Shown: positions 1-12,104, counted from the stretch's first letter. The stretch: DNA of 64,000 bases from Bagarius yarrelli (GCA_005784505.1 VCAZ01000041.1:3135866-3199865), one strand, 5' to 3'. Program-made: numbers and translations. Notes: generated from the letters alone by a model not told the origin.

Positions 1-150
1 CCACCTATTTATCTATCCATCCATCCATCCATCCATCTATCTATCCATCCATTGTCTATACACGCTTATTACTAATCAGAGTCACAGGGATCTGCTGAAG
101 TCTATCCCAGCTGTCATTGGGTAAAAGGCAGGGGTCATCCTGGACAGGTT
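1..150 (-). repeat. Fragment of a dispersed fish repeat with (CCAT)n end
   Basis: Positions 1-53 are a (CCAT)n/(ATCT)n tract. After it comes GTCACAGGGATCTGCTG and a segment ending GGACAGGTT. The same segment recurs at 12105-12391 (opposite strand), 23898-24221, 29272-29394 and 52480-52625. This is the 3' end of a retroelement-type repeat with a tetranucleotide tail. Confidence 0.7.
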
Positions 151-1589
151 ATAATACACTTTAATTTGATAATTTATCACTTTTTTATTTTGCAGTCAAG
201 GTCAGTAACCAATAGAAAATATCCCCAACTGACGCTACAGGTTTTCCACTTGAATCATAACACACTATGTCTTGATAAAACTTAAGGACAGGGTTATCGC
301 CATGTGTGGGTCTCCAAGTTCTAGTAAAGGAGTAATAATGTAATAATACAACAGGCAAAGACATTCTGGACAACTTTGTGCTTTTCAAATTTTCAGAGAA
401 ACAATCTAATGGTCAGGTGTGCACAAATTTTTGGCAGTGGTGGGGCTTAAACCCAGAGCCTAAATCAAAATTAATGGTTATGTCTTGAAATCACATGACT
501 CCCCCACTGCTGAGCCCCTGCTGAGTTCCGTAAATTTTTCTAAATAATAGTGACCACCAGATGACATAACCTTTATTATAATATATTAAATCCCAGTACA
601 TAACTGTAGCACATGTAGTATGCAGTGTCCGTCTCTCTCTGTCTCTGATCTTCCCTGGGACCGCTACCTCTGCAAGAACTTTATTAAGGCAAGCCTGTAT
701 GCTTATACACCTCTGTATGTCACTTTTGAATTACAAACCCAGTGTTTGAGTTTAAAAGGGTCTATTCGTTTATGCCATGGCGAGTGACAGCGCAGGCGAT
801 GGGCGCTGTGCAGGGACTGCAGGGAGCAGCGGAGGATGAGAGGGGTGTTTGAATGGATGATCGGTGAAAACAGTCGCCCCAGTACCCAGAGGGATCAACG
901 CCGATGATAGGCTTTTTGCAGCTGCTTAGAAGATAATGCATGTGCTATTGGGGCGAAGTGGTAATATGCTTTTCTTCCACCCTGCCTTTGTCTGCAGAAG
1001 TGAAACCAATAAAAGAAGAGAAAACAAGATTTTCGACCCATTGCCTTTGATTAAGTGATTTAACATGCAGAGTTTCCAGGCCTGGCCATTTCTCTAATGG
1101 GCTGGAAAGGGAACAGGTGGAGTGTATTAGGGTTAGAAAGGGGATGAGTTGGGGGTGGGCTTTGGTCAGTCGCACACAAATAATATTATCCACCACTGTA
1201 TGTATTAAAAAAGTAACTTTAAAATATGATTTTTTTTAGTTTTCTCCAAAGCCAGTTTGGGTTCTTTTGAGCCAGCTTTCAGTCTTTTTATAAATGAAAA
1301 AAAAAAATCTAGGATAAAAAGTAAAAACAGAAAAAAAAATCAATTTATTTATCCAATGTAATAATATAAGTGATTGTAGTAATGAACAATGCATATCACA
1401 ACCAGGGACACAATTAAACTGGTAACAGTAACATTGTTTGATATTACTGCAATTGTTCTCTTTAATAATAAAAGAAAAAGGGGAAATAGAGAAATAATGA
1501 TGTCTTTAATCCTCTCTTGGTTTAACTATTAAACATGTTAAAGTTAAAAAGAGAATAAGTTCATATTTTATCCAACAAGATCTCCTAAA
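151..1589. other. AT-rich intergenic DNA, no gene
   Basis: No supported ORF. A short degraded piece of the tRNA-like SINE is visible near 436-480 (minus orientation). A GC-richer patch at 775-910 has no open frame or RNA-like fold that I recognise. Confidence 0.6.
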
Positions 1590-3305
1590 TAACCCTAGCC
1601 CTAAACCAATTAATCCTAACCCAACTAACCCTAGCAATAACCCTAACACTAACCCTAACACTAACCCTAACCCACGTAACCCTAACCCTAAACCAATTAA
1701 CCCTAACCCAACTAACCCTAACCCTAAACTAACTAACTCTAACCCAACTAACCCTAACGCTAACCCTAACCCACATAACCCTAACCCAAGTAACCATAAC
1801 CCAACTAACCCTAACCCTAACCCAACTAACTCTAATGCTAACCCAACTAATACTAATCCTAACCAAGGTTCAAGGTTCAAGGAGCTTTATTGTCATTTCA
1901 ACCATATATAGCAGATGCAGTACACAGTGAGATGAGATAAAGTTTCTCCAGGACCCCCTGGTGCTACACAAAACATAGAATTTACTAAACAACAAAGAGC
2001 CACTAAACAGGATAGACATAAAGTGCATGTCAGTGCAGACAGTGCAGAAACAGACGTTAGGGTTCGGGTGCAGAAACCCTAACCCGAATAACCCTAACCA
2101 TAACCCAACTAACCCTAATGCTAACCCAACTAACACTAATCCTAATCCTAACCCTAACCCAAATAACCCTAACCATAACCCAACTAACCCTAATGCTAAC
2201 CCAACTAACACTAATCCTAACCCTAACCCAAATAACCCTAACCATAATGCTAACCCAACTAACACTAATCCTAACCCAACCCTAACCAAGGTAACAAGGA
2301 GCTTTTATTGTATTTTTAACACCAACCAAGATAATTTTTTTTACCAAACTAGAATTTTACTAATTTTAGTTTTTATTAACCCAAATAACCCTAACCATAA
2401 CCCAACTAACCCTAATGCTAACCCAACTAACACTAATCCTAACCCTAACCCAAATAACCCTAACCATAACCCAACTAACCCTAATGCTAACCCAACTAAC
2501 ACTAACCCTAACCCTAACCCAAATAGCCCTAACCATAACCCAACTAACCCTAATGCTAACCCAACTAACACTAATCCTAACCCTAACCCAACCCTAATAA
2601 CCCTAACCATAACCCAATGATAACCCTAATGCCCTAACCCTAACTAACAACTAATCCTAACCCTAACCCAAATAAACCCTAACCATAACCCAACTAACAA
2701 CCCCTAATGCTAACCCAACTAACACTAATCCTAAACCCTAACCCAAACTAACCCCCAAATAACCCCTAATGCTAACCCAACTAACACTAATCCTAACCCT
2801 AACCCAAATAAACCCTAACCATAACTTCCGAAACCCAACTAACCCTAACCATAAAACACGCTAACCCAACTAACACTAATCCTAACCCTAACCCAAATAA
2901 CCCTAACCATAACCCAACTAACCCTAATGCTAACCCAACTAACACTAATCCTAACCCTAACCCAAATAGCCCTAACCATAACCCAACTAACCCTATTGCT
3001 AACCCAACTAACACTAACCCTAACCCGAATAACCTAACCCTAAACCCAAAATAACCATAATGCCCCTAACCATAACCCAACTAACCCTATTGCTAACCCA
3101 ACTAACACTAACCCTAACCCTAACCCAAATAGCCCTAACCATAACCCAACTAACCCTAATGCTAACCCAACTAACACTAACCCTAACCCTAACCATAACC
3201 CAACTAACCCTAACCCAACTAAAACTAACCCTAACCCAACTAACTCTTACCCTCCCCCTTACTCTAACCCAACTAACTCTAACCCAACTTACCCTAACCC
3301 TAGGG
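1590..3305. repeat. Degenerate telomere-like (CCCTAA)n array with higher-order units
   Basis: About 1.7 kb built from CCCTAA and one-base variants (CCCAAC, CCATAA, CACTAA, TGCTAA). Variants recur in a fixed order, making higher-order units of about 69-75 bases: the phrase beginning ATAACCCTAACCAT starts at 2088, 2163 and 2232. All hexamers are in the C-rich orientation on the plus strand. Two non-telomeric insertions (about 1865-2075 and 2290-2380) interrupt it. The long ORFs across it on both strands are repeat translations, not genes. Confidence 0.92.
1865..2075. mobile_element. Retroelement-like fragment inside the telomere-like array
   Basis: Begins TTCAAGGAGCTTTATTGTC and continues for about 200 bases of unique composition before CCCTAA units resume. 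A shorter, diverged copy of its start (AACAAGGAGCTTTTATTG) sits at about 2294. The AGCAGATGC-TACAC phrase inside recurs near 53137. It looks like a dispersed repeat that was amplified with, or inserted into, the array. Confidence 0.45.
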
Positions 3306-4438
3306 ACAAGACTAATTTATCCAACAACTGACAAGAATCAGTGTTTGATATAATTAACACATGACATAAAATAGATGCTTCAGTCATTTTCAGAGCAGTT
3401 AAGCTGCATATGTTACAATCCTTAAGGCACCAAACACTAAACGAGAACTCGCTTTAATATTTCTTTACTAATTAACGCAGAAACTGTATTTTTAGATTGG
3501 GACGTTACCATCTGATCTAATAGTAGTAATGAGGTTAGTGCTTGCATTAGTACTCAATGTGCTGTCCAGGAATTCAAATGTCATAATGTTAAAACCCAAA
3601 AGTCTGCTGGGTTTCATTCCAATTAAGTTTGTTACAAAGATGGAAATTACACCTGACTATAATAAAGTTTTTTTTAATTTATTATTTAGGGAACCAGTAA
3701 AATTCATGCTTCCTGGCTGTAAAAATGACTAAATAAAAAAAAAAAAAATAAAATAAAAAAACTTTCTGTTTTCTAAAAGATCATTTCTGTCCGTCACATT
3801 CTGTCATGATTTATACAATAAATTAATTATTTCTTAGCAAAAATTATCCTTCCGCCTCATGCTAACATTTATGTAATTTACATAAACATTAAACGACTCA
3901 TTTCTGTTGCCTTACAGCTTCAGCCAAAGTTTAAACAAAACTAAAAATCAAACATTTGCGGTAGGTTTTGTACAAAAATTCCAGGCACACCGTCACCCTC
4001 CAAAAAAACAACGGTTCTCTACAGGCAATTATCACGAGTGTGTCTTGAAAAGAACATTACCGGTAATTATGGCAGGCAATAACTATAATGACCAGAGTGG
4101 GAGTGTTATAAACCTGAGCAGCAATTAGAAGTTAATCAACTAAAAGGTGGTGAATAATTATAATCGCAATCGACAGGGGCCTCCTGGACAATCTGCGCCT
4201 CGCTGTTTCCAAAACAGAGCACCAGCATTGGACCTGCTCGAGCCAAACTGCTCCTGCAACCCATTTGGAGCCCGGTTTTAATTTTGAAGCTGTTTTACAC
4301 GATGCTTTTCTGCATAACGTAATATAATCTTAGTGCTCTGAGCATTTGGGGACTCTCATTTAGATTTTGTATTTAAAGCAAAATGGAGTTGCGTGGTGTG
4401 CCGTATTTTATCTGGAGAAGTAAATGTGTGCCTGCTGG
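3306..4438. other. Non-coding; regulatory-looking block at 3880-4310
   Basis: No gene. The part 3880-4310 is non-repetitive with balanced composition and homeobox-like cores (GGTAATTATGG, GAATAATTATAATCGC). It resembles conserved non-coding elements around developmental genes. Conservation cannot be judged from one sequence. Confidence 0.3.
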
Positions 4439-4469
<31 letters not shown>

Positions 4470-4763
4470 AATGGTCTATCTGACGGAGGTAATAACTTGT
4501 TGTGTTTAATTGAACATCGTGGATGAGGTAAAAAATTGACTAATTAAGACGGAGCAATCAGTGCAGCAACATCACGAAAAACTCAATCTATAATTAAAGC
4601 AGGATGTTTGTCAGTGTTTGGTAAAATTAATACATTGTGCGTGTGTGTGTGTGTTTGTGTGTGTGACAGCCAGAGATAAAGTAGCTGTTGGGAGGTTAAC
4701 AAAAAGTAAGAAACTAATGAGGCCACCCTAACTGTGTTTATGTGTGTGTGTGTGTGTGTGTGT
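4439..4763. repeat. (CA)n and (GT)n microsatellites
   Basis: Three dinucleotide tracts: (CA)n 4439-4466, (GT)n 4636-4665 with a TT break, (GT)n 4741-4763. Unremarkable sequence lies between. Confidence 0.9.
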
Positions 4764-4889
4764 AATCACTTGCCTTTGTGTCTTTGTGGGGACCAAATGT
4801 CTTTATAAGGATTAAAATATTTGGCAGTTTTGACCTTGTAGTTTAGTTTGGTCCCCAGGAACGTGTGTGTAAGTGTGTGTGAGACACGT

Positions 4890-5290
4890 TCCCTTTCTCA
4901 TACTGTACACCACTCCATTAGAACACGCTGTCATCTAGCCCTTCTGTCAACTCGAGAAAAACTCGACTGACAATTAGCATTGATCAGTCAATGGAAAACA
5001 CACACTCCATGACACGACATCACACCCTTTTCCAGCCGCTGATCAATGCTAATTGTCATCTGAGCTGTTTTATTTTTTTCTCCTAGCAGTCGTCTGCGAC
5101 ATCGTCCTGCTCCAATTTGTACCGTCCTGTTAGAAATAGTTTATGGGGCCGTTTGGCTGGTGGAGCTGCAGGGCAGCAGCTTAATGAATCTGTCACGCTT
5201 CTATTGACTGACATGGCAGAGTAAGTGATACATACGAGAGGGATTGAGTCCCTAATTACTACAGCCGTGATGTCTGGATAGACACCGGGG
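4890..5290. promoter_or_regulatory. Candidate regulatory block with perfect 19-bp inverted repeat
   Basis: GACAATTAGCATTGATCAG at 4969-4987 is matched exactly by its reverse complement at 5039-5057, with a 51-base spacer. Each arm holds a CAATTA homeodomain-type core and the palindrome TGATCA. The surrounding 400 bases are non-repetitive. Function is inferred only. Confidence 0.35.
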
Positions 5291-5318
5291 CCAGAGGTTA
5301 ATAGTGCTGGACCTCTCT

Positions 5319-5383
5319 CTTATTCTCTCTCACTATCCTTATGTCTCTCTCTCTCTCTCTCTCACTGTCCTTATGTCTTTTCT

Positions 5384-5418
<35 letters not shown>

Positions 5419-5672
5419 CACTGTCCTTATGTCTCTCTCTCTCTCTCTCTCACTGTCTCTATGTCTCTCTCTCTCTCGCTCACTGTCCTTATGTCTCTCT
5501 CTTTCTCTCTCTCTTTCTCTTTCACTGTCCTTATGTCTCTCTCTCTCTCTCTCTCCTTCTTTTCTCTGTGTCCTTTTCTCTCTCTTTCTGTCTCTCTCTT
5601 TGTCTCTCTCTCTCTCTTACTGTCCTTCTCTCTCTCTCTCTCTCTCCTTTTCTCTCTCTCTCTCTGCTCATT
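5319..5672. repeat. CT-rich compound minisatellite
   Basis: About 350 bases of (TCTC)n punctuated by recurrent CACTGTCCTTATG spacers, giving irregular units of roughly 40-60 bases. It translates as Leu/Ser-rich in every plus frame; none is a gene. Confidence 0.9.
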
Positions 5673-6150
5673 ATCTTTCTGATGTAAGCTCTTCTTTCTC
5701 AGTCTGTCTCTCTCTACATCCTCCTCCTCATTGTGTCTGGGTTTTACACAGACGTACGTTTTGGTGTTTGTCACTTAGTCTCTCTTCTCACAGCTCTGTC
5801 TCTATTCTTGTGTCTTCTAAGCTCATAAAGACTCAACTGTGCCCATTATTTTAGGAATATCTCTCTGATTCTCAATAGAGTGTTCTTGTTGAAGTTTTCT
5901 CTATCTCACATGTCCAAAGTTATAAAGGGAGGGGTCAAAGGGAAGGGGTCCCTGGCTCTTAGAGTCTTGTCTCTCTCTCTCTCTCTGTAACATGATAGAA
6001 TGATTTTATCTGGGGTTTTTGTCGTATTAATTATAAATCAAAGTTTAAAAAAATCACCAGATAAAGGAATGGATGTTCATAGCATCCATAATATCAGTGA
6101 TAACAGGGTCTTATTTACTTCCTTATCAGAAAAGTAAAAGTAGGGACAGT
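5673..6150. other. No gene; CT-rich then AT-rich
   Basis: Continuation of pyrimidine-rich sequence with a short (CT)n at about 5970-5988. Nothing else seen. Confidence 0.5.
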
Positions 6151-6385
6151 GGTGGCATAAATGGTTAAGGCGCTGAGTTGTTGATTTGAAGATCAGGAAG
6201 ACCAGGGTTCAAACCCCACCACTGCCAGCCAGTAACTGTTGGGTCTTTGAGCAAGACCCTTGACCCTTCCTGCTCCAGGGGTGCTGCATCATAGATGACC
6301 CTGTGCCCTTACACTAACTTACTAAGATAGGATATTCGAAGAAAGAATTTCATTGTGCTGTAAAGTGTATGTGGCAAAAATAAAG
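6151..6385 (+). mobile_element. tRNA-derived SINE, family A
   Basis: The 5' part resembles a tRNA: A-box-like GGCATAAATGG and B-box-like GGGTTCAAACCCC. The body contains TTGAGCAAGACCCTTGACCC and GCTCCAGGGGTGCTGCATC, followed by a 3' tail with TTTCATTGTGCTGTA. Other copies in this window are at 25614-25812, 53220-53461 and, reversed, 56224-56465. Confidence 0.8.
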
Positions 6386-7399
6386 GCATTTACAGTTTAT
6401 AAAAATGTAGCGGAAATCACTGAACACATACAGGATCTGTTGTTTCAGGGAAATGATCAGTTTTAGGATGGTAAAAGTATTTCTGTTGTCTATGAGCAAC
6501 TGCAGTCACACCAGCCTGCAAATAAATGACTGTATATTTACGACATATTTAAATCTATATTAATTTGCTGAATTATTAGTCGAAATAATGTGAATCAGTA
6601 CATTCAGAAAATGAAAGATTAAGATTTTATTCATTTAAAGAAAAAAATTAATTATTAAAAGAAAAAAATATTTACAAATGCACTGTTTTACACAATTAAC
6701 ACAATTTAAATGATCACTAATCTAAATGATGAGCGGGAAGAGTTGCGTTCAGATTTTAAACCAATGTGGCCAAAGTAAATATTAGGGCAAAACTTTTTTT
6801 TCCAAAAAATTTCTCAACTCATTTTGTATTTCAAAGACAGTAAATAGGACTGAAACTTGTTTTTGAAAACGTACATTCACTGTCCGTGATTGGCCCTGAT
6901 GGGTCTGATGTAGGCCATACTAACAAGCAGGAAGCCTGGGAGTTGAGGAAATTCACTTGTGAATACTAGAAAGGAACACAAATAATTAAGCAATAATTTT
7001 GTCAACGAACATCACAGTTTTCAATAGCCCAGGGCGGAGAAATGCGATTAGCAAAAAGCGGGTTAGGAACCTAAAAGATCAGAAGAATACCAGCGTTATA
7101 ATTGAACAAACATGGATGGCCCAGATAGTAAAAATATGAGCTAGGCATAGTCACCAGGGAGAGTTAATGGAGGAAACAAGACACAAATCTGCCACTAAAC
7201 ACTCACGTAAGATATGAAGGATCTCTCAGAAGTCGTTAATGAAGTTAGCTCGGCTGAGTTGCCTGTCAGTGCACTCTCCTAAACTATGCTGGGAGAATTT
7301 CAGCCATGATGTGCTGTAGGGATATCAATTAAGTGCAACGCTCTGATTATGCTGATTGTTAGTTGGATCATGTGATCATGGATTGAAGTTTGTACCTAA
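6386..7399. other. AT-rich intergenic DNA, nothing identified
   Basis: No open frame above background, no repeat family recognised and no clear regulatory block. Confidence 0.5.
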
Positions 7400-7566
7400 A
7401 GCTTGAAATGGTTAATGTGTTGGATTGCCAATTGGAAGACCCGGGTTTGATTCCCAGCATCACCAAGTTGCCGCTGCTGGGCCCCGGAGCCCCATTTGCT
7501 CAGTTGTATATCTGAGATAAATTTCAGTCGCTGTGGGTAAGGGTGTCTGCCAAATGTAAATGTGCA
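7400..7566 (+). mobile_element. tRNA-derived SINE, family B (diverged)
   Basis: B-box-like GGGTTTGATTCCC, then GCCGCTGCTGGGCC, TTGCTCAGTTGTAT and the 3' end GTCTGCCAAATGTAAATG. Same family as the copies at 55670-55850 and 60284-60462. Confidence 0.75.
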
Positions 7567-8400
7567 CTTAATTTAAAAACAATATCTGTAACTGCTTTTA
7601 TTCTAGCCATTGAGTCAGCCCTAATTACTTCCTCATAGTGTGTGCTTTAATAATTACACGAATCATTAGTAGCATAAGTAAGTATGTAGACTCTTCGCTG
7701 TGTTGTCTAAGACTGAGGAAAAAAGACAGAGAGAGAAAGAGATCTTGACTGCTTGTTTGAGCTGTTGATTTATTAGATATTGCGAGTTGCCAGATCTATG
7801 ACCCCTGATCAGGATGGCGCTCTCAGCCCCCTGCTTTCCCCTCCCTAACTCAAACTCCCAGCCTCCCATCACTCGCAGGAACATGAGTCGGTGTACCAAG
7901 CGGAGGCCCTTGTCCTTGGGTTTATTGGCTGAGAGTTGTCAAAAGGCCCCGGCTATAGCGAGCACCCAGAATCAATTTCAATCAGCATGGAGCGTAATAT
8001 TATCAAATGTCAAGTGCGACTGGGTCTGTGCTTTGAAAATTATCCTTGACAGCCTCTTGGTGACTTAATTAACTGCGAAAAAAAGAGGAAGAAAAAGGTG
8101 AGGGGGGTGTTGAGAAAAAAAAAAATCAAAATATCTCAATTGCCTGTTCTTTTTTTTTTGTGCTCGATTGCTTGTATTGACATCTTGCAGAATGATTGCC
8201 TCTGTAGGGAGCGGACAGAAACAGAGAAAAAAGGAAGGATTGTGGGGGGGAAGAGGTGGGTAGTTTATTGATGGAGTCTCTGGCGGCCGTGACTTTTCTC
8301 TGATATTGAAATGATTCCCGGGCAAATAAATCACATTTCGATTTGTTTGTAATTGCGGTCAATCAATAACAGTCTTAGGAACCTGACTTCCCAGATACAC
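7567..8400. promoter_or_regulatory. Candidate conserved non-coding block
   Basis: Non-repetitive, moderately GC-rich sequence, especially 7790-8090 and 8160-8390. It is rich in AT-core sites (CCTAATTACTTCC, GACTTAATTAACTGCG, GGTCAATCAATAACAG) and lacks a convincing ORF. The pattern fits an enhancer in a developmental gene desert; this is inferred from composition alone. Confidence 0.3.
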
Positions 8401-9185
8401 AGAACAGAAAAAAAGTACATTTCAATATTTATGTCCACACATTTAGACATAACTGATAAAAAAAAAAAAAAAACAGCAAATAGTTTCCCAAACCCTTAAA
8501 GACAATCATTTTCTGGTAAAGAAGTTGATCACTTGAAACACTGTTTGATCGATCTGGCGACCATGCTACAGCAGGGTAGTTGGGAAAACTGGGTGTGAAC
8601 GGAAAGAGAAAGGAGAGCGGAGTTGGTGAGGCAGTCAGGTCACCTAAGCTGGAAACACTTAAGCATGACTGCACCAATGACAGGCCCCTGGTACCATGAA
8701 GAACTGCCACATGCGGTAATTGACTTGTTGGCTGTCACACGGCATAATTTGTATAAACTTGAATGTCACGAATTTTAGATGGAGATGGTGGTTGAAAGGT
8801 TAAATGAGTGACAGGGAGGTTGTGTTGGGAAACAAATGCAACATGGATGATTGACCAGAAGATAAAACGAAGGGTTTTTTTCCCCTTAAAGTGAGTTTCA
8901 CTGTCCTTTAAATCACCTCCGAGCGTCCTGGAGACTATTATTTACTAAAATATTTATTATTAAAATGTATCTATTTAAGCATAAGAAAGCTTGCAAAGTG
9001 CTCCTTAGCTTGACTCTCAAAAGGTTTATGAAGAAATTATGGTTTTATCATAAATAGAAGGTTGTTAAGAAAAAGGTGACCTTGCCTTCAGAAGAAGCCT
9101 TAAAGAATTTCTTTGACTAAAATTGTACTGGTGTTTTTCCAAAGAAAAACTTAACAACAGACTAATGAGTATATATATTTTTGTG
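8401..9185. other. No gene or repeat recognised
   Basis: AT-rich sequence with a poly(A) run at about 8458-8473. The short minus-strand ORF over 8429-8710 has no recognisable content. Confidence 0.45.
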
Positions 9186-9330
9186 GCAAGAACGTGTTTG
9201 GGATGAGCAATTGGGGGTTAAGGGCCTTGTTCAGGGGCCCAGCAGTGGCAGCTTGGTGGTATTAGGAATTAAACCCTGATCCTCCAATTAGCAGTCTAAC
9301 TCCCTAACCACTGAGCTACCAATCCATTTC
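9186..9330 (-). mobile_element. tRNA-derived SINE, family B
   Basis: Reverse orientation: GAGCAATTGGGGGTTAAGG, CAGGGGCCCAGCAGTGGCAG, and at the 5' end of the element CCACTGAGCTACCA. Diverged and truncated in its 3' tail. Confidence 0.75.
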
Positions 9331-10299
9331 TCTGAAAATGTTAGAAATACGTGTTTTTTAAAGATAAAATATGATTTACATAAAAATTACAATTTTTTAG
9401 TTAGATTTTGAACTATTATTGATTATTTTCCCTTCAGTTTTTTACATGCAATTAAACACCCAAATGATGATATTTCAATTTTATATTTTAACACTTCTTT
9501 GTATATTTATTTGGACTTTTAATATAGGAAAAACATAAAAAAAGTCAACCAAAATTTGTAAAACATTTCTTCCCATCCAGAGCTAATTTAATTGAATTAC
9601 ATTTCATTAGATTAAATATAACCATCTTACAAAATGACAAAGTGTCAAATTTATTTATATTTACCTCTAATAACCCAGCTAGATGCAATGGTGGCCCCTG
9701 AGAACATATAAAGCAGAAACCTTGAGAGGAACCAGACTCCTCACCTGGGTAACACCGGAGTGTGTGATGAAAACTCTTTTCAGTTAAGTAGAATTGTGTA
9801 ACTAGGAGTTTTTGAGCGACGTAAGCAGTTTCTGATCTACTAAACATCTTTTAGCCAAATAATCTTAAAGCTTGACTGGATAAGAAAATGTAATATTTAA
9901 CATAAGTAGGACTGGTTCATCATAAACACTATGCTTTTTTTAATGTTTCCGCTATGCTACATAAAGTTTTACTGCTCAGCCTGATGAAATGCTTGGTCCA
10001 CATTTAGACTGCTGTTCTCCAAGGTGTGTGTACTGTACAGTTTTTTTAAAAACAGGTCTCCACAGAAAGCTGCTCAGGTAGAGCTATCAATAAACAAAAA
10101 ACGGGCCGATGTAGCAGTGAGGAAAGAGAATATGGATTATCCAATATGCGGAGAAATTGACTGTTCTCATTTTACTACAGACGCTGGTGCTTATGAATAT
10201 GATCATAGATTTCTGGGCTGTAAAAGAACTATAAACAGTGTTCACTTCTCACACTGGAGCAATGCCACACGATTGGGCTTCTCATATGTTTTTGAGGCT
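9331..10299. other. AT-rich DNA with a degraded retroelement piece
   Basis: About 9640-9760 contains AGAAACCTTGAGAGGAACC and CACCTGGGTAACACCGG, phrases from a common fish interspersed repeat. The plus-strand ORF 10024-10302 (92 codons) resembles nothing I know and overlaps repeat sequence at its end, so it is not called a gene. Confidence 0.45.
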
Positions 10300-10560
10300 T
10301 AAAGGTGTCATGAAATACCTCAGTTTTTATTTTGTACTGTACTCTAAGGTCCACTTATAATGTTGTCAAGATTTTGCCATCGAAAAACATCGTAATTCAG
10401 AAGTAATAGTCTGTTTTCGGTCCTGTTTTGAACCCCCTCATTAGAACGCTCGTGGTAGATTTTTGTCTTGGAAGTAAACGCCCACTGCTATAATTGGCTA
10501 ACAGATTCGCACACAAAGCAATAGCGGTCACGTAACGTTAATAAATACAGTTAACCAAAC
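10300..10560. mobile_element. Degraded dispersed repeat
   Basis: Starts AAAGGTGTCATGAAATACC and includes CCTGTTTTGAACCCCCTCAT, phrases I associate with a dispersed non-autonomous DNA element in fish genomes. Borders are uncertain. Confidence 0.4.
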
Positions 10561-12104
10561 TTGTGTCATTACAGTCGGATCCAATTTAGTTTGCAAACTC
10601 CAGAAATTCCAGCGTCGAATTTGCCACTTCTTACATAGTTTAGGTTACATGGGCAGCACTACTGATTCTAAAGGCTTTGAGCAGATTATATTAACATGGC
10701 AGCAAATCTGATTGGACGAAAAAATCTAATATCCACATAAACGCTACGAAATAAAGAGAATAAACTTTTGGGAATAAATTAATACAATTTAATGGAACAA
10801 ATATTAGAATTTAGGTTGTAAATGTAGGTCAGATTCTGCTAGTGTTTAGGTCAGCAGAGAAGAACTTGCCCTTATCCATAGCAACATACATTTCTCTCAT
10901 GTTTTAAGGACTAAGAGGCCCAGAAGTGCTGGGAATTTATGATCTTCTGGTCAGCAGGCCAACATCTAAATACTAGGCTATCACTTTATATGTTGCCATT
11001 TCAGCCTGTTTTCTCCAAGCTTTGGGGGAACAGTGTTGGTATTATGTATGTAGATGTGCAAATCTGTGTGTGTGTGTGTGTGTGTAAAAACAGAATATCT
11101 ATCATCATACGTCTACTTTCTTTATAACATAGTTGGTATGTACACGATCTGTGTACTTGAGAGAAGTGTGTGTATTTGTATGTGTGTGTGTGTATGAGTG
11201 TTACTCCTCACCCAGAGGTGCTCTGTGTAAATAAGCATGCTCTTTTTCCCATAGGCGAGCCAAAACACAGATCTATCACCCACTGCTTTAGGTCATCTTC
11301 AGAGACAGAGTTTACAGTTGCCCCCATTTGCCCACAGCCATCATTTACTGAGTCGTGTTCCGTATGTGTTTCGGATGTGTAGCACTTGCCAGGGCTATTG
11401 TAGACACACACATACACACACAAAACTGTGTAAAGATAAACTCATAGCCAGGAGTGCGATGTGTGCAGATAGCTGTGAACGCTCATATTTTTCACACGTA
11501 GTTGTATTGCATGCATGGGTGTCAGCAGGTGTGGAGCTGATCTCGCCGACCGCTGTAGTGCGTTGATGTTGCCCATTACTCTTTCTCACCAAACCTCATC
11601 GGGGTGTTTTGCTCTTATGGTCTTTTGGTCACATTAACTGAGGAGAACACTGTCTTGTACTGCTGGTGCTTGAACCTGAGTTAGCACATAACTGTGATTG
11701 TAGATTTGAATCTTCTTCTATGTTCATTCATTAATATTTACTAACCTATTTGCCCTGCTCAGAATCCTGGTGAATTCAGAGCTTATATTAGAAATCCGGG
11801 ACAAAAAGAGAGTATTACACCTGGATGGGTTGCCATTGTATCTAACACCAAGCACTCACACATTTACACCTAGAGGCAATTGGGTATGATACCACCTCTT
11901 GGCATGTTGTAGAGATGAGTGGAAACTAGCTAGTAAACTATTAGCAAGCTCAAGCTAGTTAAAACAGGGCTAATTAAGATTTGAACAGTTTTAAGAGGAA
12001 TTCGAGCGGTCAAGTCAGGAACGAACACGGGATCAAGTCTAAAAACCAAGTAATCATTTTTTGGATTTCCTTCTTGAAGCAATGCTTAATGCTTAGCTTA
12101 GCAC
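10561..12104. other. Non-coding; small GT/CA tracts
   Basis: Contains (GT)n at about 11065-11085, 11166-11195 and a (CA)n at 11404-11424. No ORF here has recognisable protein content. Confidence 0.5.

Noticed and set aside
2027..2620. 197-codon Asn/Pro/Thr-rich ORF and its minus-strand Leu/Gly/Val-rich shadows
   Set aside because: Direct translation of the CCCTAA variant array; open only because the repeat lacks stops.
5304..5854. Overlapping Ser/Leu-rich ORFs on plus and Glu/Arg-rich ORF on minus
   Set aside because: Translations of the CT minisatellite in all frames.
10024..10302. 92-codon ORF with several Cys and His
   Set aside because: Not recognised, no splice or promoter context, and it runs into a dispersed repeat at its end.
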